DNA of 13,693 nucleotides from Bifidobacteriaceae bacterium (GTDB taxonomy: Bacteria > Actinomycetota > Actinomycetes > Actinomycetales > WQXJ01), in the NCBI GenBank assembly GCA_031272565.1, contig JAISTN010000213.1:1-13693 (forward strand). The letters are read 5' to 3'. Position numbers and translations under genes: made by a program. A model generated the notes under the pieces. The model was not told the origin of the DNA. It ran no database searches and worked only from the letters and a program-made list of their open reading frames with translations. Shown here one piece after another: positions 7,605 to 12,060 of the stretch. Within the stretch, counting starts at the first letter, position 1. Each line of letters starts with the position of its first letter.

Positions 7605-8782
7605 GACGCCCCCACCCGCGAGTCAGCCGGGGCCGGGATGAGCCATTCGGCCGCCGCCTCGTTCAACGCCACCCGCACCGGGGTACCCACCGCCAGCAGA
7701 CCTTCGCTGCGCCCTCGCGGCACCCGCACGGTCAGTTGAGGACCGTCTGCTACGTCCACGCCATAGATGAAGGCCTCGCCCAGGTCCTGGAAGGTTGCCA
7801 CCGTGCCGGGCAGGCCAGCCGTGGCGGTGGCCGGCAGCAACTCCAGGTGGTCCGGCCGGACCAGCAGCGTCCGTTCGCCCGCCGTACCGCCTTCACGGTG
7901 CCCGATGCCGCTGGTGGCCGCGCGGCCCCCGGCAGCTTCCGGCGGCTCAGCCCCGTCAGCCAACCCGGCCGCCCCGCGAGCGGCATCGGCCCTCAGCGGC
8001 AGGCTGTGGGGACCAAACCGGAACTGTGCCCCGCCGGCGGCGCCCCCCGGTACCACCTGGCCCTTGATCAGGTTGGACCGCCCAATGAAACTGGCCACGA
8101 ACTCGCTGCTGGGGTGGTCGTAGACCTCGCCGGGCGTGTCGTATTGGGCGATGGTGCCGCGGTCCATCACCGCGATCCGGTCCGACATGGTCAGGGCTTC
8201 TTCCTGATCATGGGTCACAAACATGGTGGTGATACCCACCTCGGCGATCAGCCGGGCCAGTTCCAACTGCATCTGGATGCGCAGTTGGCGGTCTAAGGCG
8301 GACAACGGTTCGTCCAACAGCAGCACCTTCGGTTCGATCGCCAAGATGCGCGCCAGGGCCACCCGTTGCTGCTGGCCGCCGGAAAGCTGCTTGGGGTAGC
8401 GGCCGGCATACTCGCTCATGGAGACCAGGTCCAGCATCCGCTCGACCTGTTCGGCCAAGCGGCGCTTGGACAGCCGGCGGACCTTGAGGCCAAAGGCCAC
8501 GTTCTGGGCCACCGTCATGTGCGGGAACAGGGCATAGCTCTGGAACAGCAGGCCCACCTCGCGCCGGTTGGCCGGCCGGTCGGTGATGTCCGTGTCACCC
8601 AGGTAGACCCGGCCCTGGTTGGGGGTGACAAAGCCGGCGATGATCCTGAGCAGGGTGGTCTTGCCGCACCCGGAAGGTCCCAACAGCGTGACGAATTCGC
8701 CTTCCTTGACGGTCAGGTCCAGCGGGTACAACGCCGGCTGGTCACCGTAGGACTTGGCGACCCCGGTCAGCACAATCTCCAT
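7601..8782 (-). CDS. ABC transporter ATP-binding protein, PotA-like
   Basis: Cytoplasmic ATPase of 393 residues energising the Pot-type importer. Walker A is GPSGCGKTT (35-43), Q-loop in LLFQSYALFP (78-87), signature LSGGQQQR (133-140), Walker B VLLLDEP (153-159), D-loop SALD (161-164) and switch His191. A C-terminal TOBE-like regulatory domain follows (about 235-380), with GRSNLIKGQV and LLVRPDHLEL as landmarks. Residues about 264-303 form an Ala/Gly-rich, low-complexity insertion between TOBE strands; the DNA under it carries two inverted copies of a word also found next to gntR. AAGGAG lies 8 bases before the ATG. The gene overlaps the permease start. The 128-base gap upstream holds a strong hairpin that may lower expression relative to the binding protein. 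Confidence 0.95.
   Translation of the reverse strand: MEIVLTGVAKSYGDQPALYPLDLTVKEGEFVTLLGPSGCGKTTLLRIIAGFVTPNQGRVYLGDTDITDRPANRREVGLLFQSYALFPHMTVAQNVAFGLKVRRLSKRRLAEQVERMLDLVSMSEYAGRYPKQLSGGQQQRVALARILAIEPKVLLLDEPLSALDRQLRIQMQLELARLIAEVGITTMFVTHDQEEALTMSDRIAVMDRGTIAQYDTPGEVYDHPSSEFVASFIGRSNLIKGQVVPGGAAGGAQFRFGPHSLPLRADAARGAAGLADGAEPPEAAGGRAATSGIGHREGGTAGERTLLVRPDHLELLPATATAGLPGTVATFQDLGEAFIYGVDVADGPQLTVRVPRGRSEGLLAVGTPVRVALNEAAAEWLIPAPADSRVGAS
7897..7989. repeat. Inverted pair of a dispersed 12-16 bp word inside the PotA insertion
   Basis: GGTGCCCGATGCCGCT (7897-7912) is identical to 10142-10157 beside gntR; GCGAGCGGCATCGG (7976-7989) is identical to the reverse complement of 10147-10160. 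The two copies face each other and coincide with the low-complexity segment of the ATPase. Further 12-base copies of TGCCCGATGCCG (either strand) are at 312-323, 11736-11747 and 11812-11823. This looks like a REP-like palindromic family, though part of it may reflect codon bias. Confidence 0.5.
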
Positions 8783-8820
8783 CAGGCTGCTCCTTAGCCC
8801 AGCTCCATTGCCGCACCACC

Positions 8821-8878
8821 GGCCGGCCCGCCCGCCTGGCCCTGGTCAGTCACCCGCGAACCCGGCGGGCGGACGGCC
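8821..8878 (-). other. Intra-operon hairpin between binding-protein and ATPase genes
   Basis: Left arm GGCCGGCCCGCCCGCC (8821-8836) and right arm GGCGGGCGGACGGCC (8864-8878) pair over about 14-15 bp with one mismatch or bulge and a 27-base loop. No T-run follows in the direction of transcription, so a full intrinsic terminator is unlikely. In ABC-importer operons such a hairpin after the binding-protein gene commonly protects that part of the mRNA or attenuates downstream genes, giving excess binding protein. This role is inferred from position and structure. Confidence 0.6.
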
Positions 8879-8910
8879 AGCAAGTCAGGGCCAGTCGAGT
8901 TGTGGCCGGT

Positions 8911-9945
8911 TCAGCCGCCAAACCGCTGGTTGAACTGGTCGGTGATGTCGTTGCGGCTGGGGGCCGCCACCTGCCAGTCGATTCGCATCAGGGTGTTGAA
9001 CTCGGCTTCATCCGACACCAGGTATTCGGACGCCGCCACGGTGGCGTTCTTGTTGGTGGGGCCGAAGTACCACGGCGCGGCCGCGGCCGCTTCCTGGTAG
9101 GTCACTCCGCCCACGTCGTTCAGCAGTTCCAGTGTCAGGTCCTTGTAGGCCGTCGTGGTGGTCATGGCCATGCAGGTGACGTCCGCGATGGCGCCCTCGG
9201 ATGGCCGCACAAACTCGACGCTCATGCCGGATTCCTTCAGCACGGCGGCGTCGTTGTTCCACAGCGGCGCGATGGCGATTTCGCCGGTCTCGAAGAGTTG
9301 GGCCAGGGCCTCCGGGCTGCCGGCCACGGTGAAGTCGCCCAGTTCGGCAATCTTGTCGAAGCCCACGTCCAGGTTGGCCTCGCTGCCACCGGCCAGTTTG
9401 GCGGCCTCGACAAAGAAGGCGAACCCCAGGTTGGAGGAGGATGACACAATGCCGACGTGGCCGGAGTATTCCTCGTTCCACATGTCGGCCCAAGAGGTGG
9501 GCGCCGGCACCACGTCCGGGTTGTAGGCGATGCCGATCAGCGAGTAGGTGGCCGGCACGCCGTAGCCTTGGCAGGCGTCCTTGAAGATGTCGGCCTGTTC
9601 GGCCAGCACGGGGGCATCGGCTTCGGTGATGGGGGCGATCCAGCCTTCTTCGATGGCCGTCACCAGGCGGGATTCGCCCAGCGGGATGGCGTCGTAGGGG
9701 CTGGCATTGGCGGCGGCCTTGATTTGGGCCACAAAGTCGCCGGATTCGGAGGGCACCTGGGTCAGTTCGACGCCCTTGTGCTTCTCCAGGAAGGGCTTGA
9801 TGAGGAACTCTTCGTAGGGCTTGGCCAGGTCGCCGCCGTAGCCGATCATGACCATCTTGGCATCTTCGCCGCCGCCGCAGGCGCTCAGCGCCAGAAGCGC
9901 GACCAACCCACCGGACACGGCCGCCATCACAGGCTTGTGCTTCAT
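8911..9945 (-). CDS. PotD-like ABC transporter substrate-binding lipoprotein
   Basis: Extracytoplasmic binding protein of 344 residues, anchored by lipid. The signal peptide has a basic start (MKHKP), a hydrophobic core (7-20) and the lipobox LSAC with acylated Cys23, followed by a Gly-rich linker. The mature part resembles PotD/type-2 periplasmic binding proteins: MIGYGGDLAKPYEEFLIKPF (33-52), a mid-domain with SLIGIAYNPDVV and SWADMWNEEYSGHVGI, and a terminal lobe with the PLWNNDAAV segment. The family binds polyamines, opines or other cationic or amine-bearing solutes; the actual ligand cannot be read. AAGGA lies 8 bases before the ATG. It is the first gene of the long operon, directly downstream of the operator-bearing promoter region, and is followed by a hairpin. 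Confidence 0.93.
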   Translation of the reverse strand: MKHKPVMAAVSGGLVALLALSACGGGEDAKMVMIGYGGDLAKPYEEFLIKPFLEKHKGVELTQVPSESGDFVAQIKAAANASPYDAIPLGESRLVTAIEEGWIAPITEADAPVLAEQADIFKDACQGYGVPATYSLIGIAYNPDVVPAPTSWADMWNEEYSGHVGIVSSSSNLGFAFFVEAAKLAGGSEANLDVGFDKIAELGDFTVAGSPEALAQLFETGEIAIAPLWNNDAAVLKESGMSVEFVRPSEGAIADVTCMAMTTTTAYKDLTLELLNDVGGVTYQEAAAAAPWYFGPTNKNATVAASEYLVSDEAEFNTLMRIDWQVAAPSRNDITDQFNQRFGG

Positions 9946-9996
9946 GTTCTTGTTCCTTCTGCCGCCGGCCTTGGACGACGGCCTAGTTGAGACAGA

Positions 9997-10006
9997 TGGT
10001 ATACAG
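9997..10006. promoter_or_regulatory. GntR operator site 1 (TGGTATACAG)
   Basis: Near-palindrome with the GTATAC core at 9999-10004, matching the FadR/GntR scheme TNGT-N(x)-ACNA. It lies about 12 bp downstream of the proposed -10 of the transport operon, where a bound repressor would block start or early elongation. It is one of six such sites in the window, all in control regions. Confidence 0.7.
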
Positions 10007-10010
10007 TTCT

Positions 10011-10034
10011 GGCAATTGCCATGCTAGGGCATGG
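10011..10034. promoter_or_regulatory. Adjacent palindromes within the transport-operon promoter
   Basis: GGCAATTGCC (10011-10020) is a perfect 10-bp palindrome, and CCATGC-tagg-GCATGG (10019-10034) is a perfect 6-bp inverted repeat. Together they fill the -10 and spacer of the proposed promoter. They do not contain GTATAC and may be the site of a second regulator. No protein can be assigned. Confidence 0.4.
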
Positions 10035-10044
10035 TGCATGTCAA
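10016..10044 (-). promoter_or_regulatory. Candidate sigma-70 type promoter of the transport/catabolic operon
   Basis: Minus strand: TTGACA (10039-10044) is a perfect -35 box; at 17-bp spacing TGGCAA (10016-10021) is a poor -10 box, consistent with a regulated or activator-assisted promoter. Operator 1 lies just downstream and operator 2 about 65 bp upstream of the -35. The untranslated leader to the ATG at 9945 would be about 65 bases. Confidence 0.45.
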
Positions 10045-10105
10045 CCGCAAGACCTGGATTTTTGTGCTCAATGTCGCCCGCCAACCGAGCCCCGATGTTT
10101 CGATT

Positions 10106-10115
10106 TGGTATACAA
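10106..10115. promoter_or_regulatory. GntR operator site 2 (TGGTATACAA)
   Basis: GTATAC core at 10108-10113 with TNGT/ACNA half-sites. It lies 109 bp centre to centre from site 1, so the pair could form a repression loop. The following bases (GGGTTTCGCC) resemble those after site 5 (GTGTTTCGCC), suggesting that longer sequence around the boxes was copied. Confidence 0.68.
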
Positions 10116-10125
10116 TGGGTTTCGC

Positions 10126-10149
10126 CGGGCCACCCTCGCATGGTGCCCG
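10126..10149 (-). terminator. Possible terminator hairpin after gntR
   Basis: CGGGCCACC (10126-10134) pairs with GGTGCCCG (10142-10149) around a 7-base loop, giving an 8-bp stem with one bulged base, 12 bases past the gntR stop. There is no T-run after it, so termination is uncertain. The right arm is part of the dispersed word TGCCCGATGCCG. Confidence 0.4.
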
Positions 10150-10160
10150 ATGCCGCTCGC

Positions 10161-10814
10161 TCAGCCGCCAAACATGGCGCTGACCGTGGGGGCCAGGGAC
10201 TTGGCGATGTGGGCATACTGAACTGCCTCCGCCAAGCGGGCATTGCCGCTCTGGATGACCTGCAGCAACTCGTCATGTTCGGCCCAGGCCTCGTCCTGGT
10301 CCAGGTCGGACGTGAGATAGAACAGCCACACCACCCGCCCGGAGATGGCACGCAGGAACGACTCCATCAGGGCGTTACCGGTCAGCACGCCAATCTCGTA
10401 GTGCAACAACGCGGAGGCCTCGGCCACGCCGTACGGATCATGACCGGCCAGGGCATTGCGATCCGCTTCCTGCAAGGACCATAAGGTCGCCATGGACGCC
10501 CCCGCCTTGGCTCTCTCGGCCGCGATCCGGGCCGCCGCCACCTCCACCGCTAGGCGGACGTCAAACAAGTCGTCCACCATCTTGGGGGTCCAGGTTTCCA
10601 CCACCGCGCCCCGGTTGCGCTCAGTCCGGATGAAGCCGTCCAGCTCCAGGCGTGGAAAGACCTCGCGCAGGGGCACCCGCGACACCTCCAGCTCATCGGC
10701 CACGGCCTGTTCCACCAGCCGCGAACCCTGCGGGTACACCCCCTTGATGATCCGTTGGCGGATTTCGCCGTAGACCCAATCCGGCAGGCTGCCTCTGGGG
10801 TCACCGTTGGTCAT
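10161..10814 (-). CDS. GntR-family transcriptional regulator, FadR subfamily (FCD domain)
   Basis: DNA-binding regulator of 217 residues, the likely controller of all surrounding genes. The winged helix-turn-helix occupies about 11-75 (VYGEIRQRIIKGVYPQGSRL, then VADELEVSRVPLREVFPRLE and a wing with RNRGAVV). The all-helical FCD ligand domain spans about 80-210. Three of the usual metal/ligand residues are visible (H138 in ALLHYE, H180 in AEHDELL, H202 in YAHI), with the family's 22-residue spacing between the last two; the usual Asp four residues before the first His is Ser134. ATG overlaps the racemase stop as ATGA, with AAGGAG 7-8 bases upstream, so both are coexpressed. FadR-type proteins bind TNGT-N-ACNA palindromes, matching the six GTATAC sites in the two flanking control regions. 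Effector unknown; a ureide or pathway intermediate is plausible. Confidence 0.93.
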   Translation of the reverse strand: MTNGDPRGSLPDWVYGEIRQRIIKGVYPQGSRLVEQAVADELEVSRVPLREVFPRLELDGFIRTERNRGAVVETWTPKMVDDLFDVRLAVEVAAARIAAERAKAGASMATLWSLQEADRNALAGHDPYGVAEASALLHYEIGVLTGNALMESFLRAISGRVVWLFYLTSDLDQDEAWAEHDELLQVIQSGNARLAEAVQYAHIAKSLAPTVSAMFGG

Positions 10815-11557
10815 CGACTTGCTCCTTCGCCCATCTGAGCACTGACCGGCCAGCCTGGCCGGGCCTTGTCCGCCGCCGGCGGCGCGTAGGCGCCCACCTT
10901 GGAGGTTGTCTGCCCCAGCCTGACCAAGCCTTCCGCCTGCGTCACGGCCGCCGCCACGCCATCAATCACCGGCACCCCCAACTTGGCCGCCACCGGCTGA
11001 ACCAGGTCGCTGAAGCCGGCACAGCCCAAGACTATGACATCCGCCCCGGCCTGAAGCAGGCCCTGCGCCAAGCCCGCCCCGGCGGCCGCCGTTGGCTCCG
11101 GGCCTAAGCCTTGGTCAACCATGGGCAGATCGCCGGCCACCACCCCGGCACAGCGCCGGTCCAGCCCGGCCGTCAGCAGCGAGTCTTCGATTTGCCCGAT
11201 GGCGCCCGCCGGCGTGGTCACCACCCCGTACTTGCGGCCCAACAGCAGGGCGGTCATTACGGCCGCCTCAGTGATGTCCACTACCGGCACGGTCAACAGT
11301 TGCCGGGCGCCCTCGCGCCCGTATTCGCCAAAGCCGGCCAGGATCACCGCGTCGATACCGCCGGGCAGGCCAGTCAGGTAGTCCAAGCCGGCGGCGGCGG
11401 AGATGTATGACTCATAGAAGCCTTCCACCGTGTCGGGCCCCCAGGCCGGCCGGGCAGCCACGATGGTGGTGCCGGGGCTGGCCACCGCCTGGGCGGCGGC
11501 CCCGATGGCCTCAGTCATGGCTAGCGACGTGTTGCAGTTCAGTACCAACAAGCGCAC
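10811..11557 (-). CDS. Asp/Glu/hydantoin racemase-family protein with one catalytic Cys missing
   Basis: Cytoplasmic protein of 248 residues in the hydantoin/allantoin racemase (HyuA/HpxA) family. The family N-terminus INPNTS appears as LNCNTS (residues 6-11), with Cys8 in place of Pro. The first catalytic Cys, normally in an A-C-F motif, is Gly75 (AGF; codon GGC at 11333-11335). The second is kept as Cys179 in VLGCAGFSDL. The spacing of 104 residues matches the family (Cys76/Cys181 in HyuA), so the alignment is secure. VPVVDITEAA (91-100) is another family block. The GTG at 11557 is chosen because AGGAG lies 7 bases upstream and the core strand starts at once; the ATG at 11632 adds 25 unrelated residues. 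A Gly/one-Cys site is what arylmalonate decarboxylase has, so racemase activity is doubtful; decarboxylase or other proton-transfer chemistry is possible. Overlaps gntR. Confidence 0.87.
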   Translation of the reverse strand: MRLLVLNCNTSLAMTEAIGAAAQAVASPGTTIVAARPAWGPDTVEGFYESYISAAAGLDYLTGLPGGIDAVILAGFGEYGREGARQLLTVPVVDITEAAVMTALLLGRKYGVVTTPAGAIGQIEDSLLTAGLDRRCAGVVAGDLPMVDQGLGPEPTAAAGAGLAQGLLQAGADVIVLGCAGFSDLVQPVAAKLGVPVIDGVAAAVTQAEGLVRLGQTTSKVGAYAPPAADKARPGWPVSAQMGEGASR

Positions 11558-11644
11558 GTGTAGGCTCCTGACTGACCCGCTGGTTGGCCGTTGGGACCGC
11601 CCGGGATGGCCGGAGCAGGTCATGGCCTCCATCCCGCCGGACCA

Positions 11645-11654
11645 TTGTATACAC
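11645..11654. promoter_or_regulatory. GntR operator site 3 (TTGTATACAC)
   Basis: GTATAC core at 11647-11652. On the minus strand the site reads GTGTATACAA followed by T, so it also contains TATACA/TACAAT, a possible -10 box for the racemase-gntR transcript. It lies about 90 bases upstream of the racemase GTG. A site here would give autoregulation of gntR. Confidence 0.68.
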
Positions 11655-11707
11655 CTGAGCCCGGCTTGGGCGATGATCGGGCCTCAGGGGCCCAGCCCAT
11701 TTACAGA

Positions 11708-11717
11708 TTGTATACAA
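11708..11717. promoter_or_regulatory. GntR operator site 4 (TTGTATACAA)
   Basis: Perfect 10-bp palindrome, 63 bp centre to centre from site 3, i.e. about six helical turns, so both would face the same side of the DNA. It is the best match to the FadR-type TNGT..ACNA scheme in the window. Confidence 0.72.
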
Positions 11718-11736
11718 CCCCGGTATCATGGCACTT

Positions 11737-11822
11737 GCCCGATGCCGCCCGCCCACCAAAGAGGCGATGCCTGTCTCCCAGGTAGCTGCGGAGACAGCGA
11801 TCGCCTCTGACCGGCATCGGGC
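11737..11822. repeat. Large two-part inverted repeat between operators
   Basis: Outer stem GCCCGATGCCG (11737-11747) with CGGCATCGGGC (11812-11822), perfect over 11 bp. Inner stem 11760-11778 with 11790-11808, 19 bp with two mismatches (AGAGGCGAT..TGTCTCC), around an 11-base loop. The outer arms are copies of the dispersed word. It could be a two-way terminator between divergent transcripts, an extruded cruciform or a mobile palindromic element. No T-run is seen. Confidence 0.7.
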
Positions 11823-11895
11823 ACCTTCCGGCCCTCCCGGACCCCGCCGGCGGGACCCTCTGAAGCGCGGGCGGATCACTCCCAAGATTTCAATC

Positions 11896-11905
11896 GTGTA
11901 TACAC
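11896..11905. promoter_or_regulatory. GntR operator site 5 (GTGTATACAC)
   Basis: Perfect 10-bp palindrome about 45 bp upstream of the proposed allB -35 box, identical to site 6. The spacing of 78 bp to site 6 would allow DNA looping by a dimeric repressor. Confidence 0.7.
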
Positions 11906-11949
11906 AGTGTTTCGCCAAACCCCCCAGTACGGAGCCTCAAAGAGGGGAC

Positions 11950-11977
11950 TTGCATAGCGAAAAATCTGGAGTAGTGT
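11950..11977 (+). promoter_or_regulatory. Candidate promoter of allB
   Basis: TTGCAT (11950-11955) and TAGTGT (11972-11977) at 16-bp spacing fit a -35/-10 pair with an actinobacterial TANNNT -10. Operator 6 (11974-11983) overlaps the -10, so GntR binding would shut the promoter directly. Predicted start near 11985 gives a leader of about 75 bases before the allB ATG. Confidence 0.5.
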
Positions 11978-11983
11978 ATACAC
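11974..11983. promoter_or_regulatory. GntR operator site 6 (GTGTATACAC)
   Basis: Perfect 10-bp palindrome identical to site 5 and overlapping the proposed allB -10 box. This position is typical of direct repression by a GntR protein. Confidence 0.72.
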
Positions 11984-12060
11984 CAACGGTGCCGCGGTGG
12001 TCACCCCAGGGCCACGGCACCGGCCCGGCGCCCCACCAGGGTCTAGCGAAGGAGCAGGCG

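Larger units (their letters stand above)
11558..12060. other. 503-bp divergent control region between racemase-like gene and allB
   Basis: No gene is supported here. An open frame continuous with allB extends back to 11728, but its residues match nothing in the family and a proper ribosome site lies just before 12061. The region holds four GTATAC palindromes: two towards the minus-strand genes (63 bp apart, six DNA turns) and two towards allB (78 bp apart). An 86-base two-part hairpin (11737-11822) lies between them and a plus-strand promoter overlaps the last operator. Local base composition is less GC-rich around the operators. Confidence 0.75.

Noticed and set aside
5848..9945. Firm assignment as a spermidine/putrescine transporter
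   Set aside because: The family is Pot-like, but the operon has catabolic sugar-amine and ureide genes and no polyamine genes, so polyamine specificity is not supported.
11728..12060. In-frame upstream extension of allB
   Set aside because: The extension is Pro/Arg-rich, covers operators, a hairpin and a promoter, and matches nothing in the family. AAGGAG right before ATG 12061 gives a normal AllB N-terminus.
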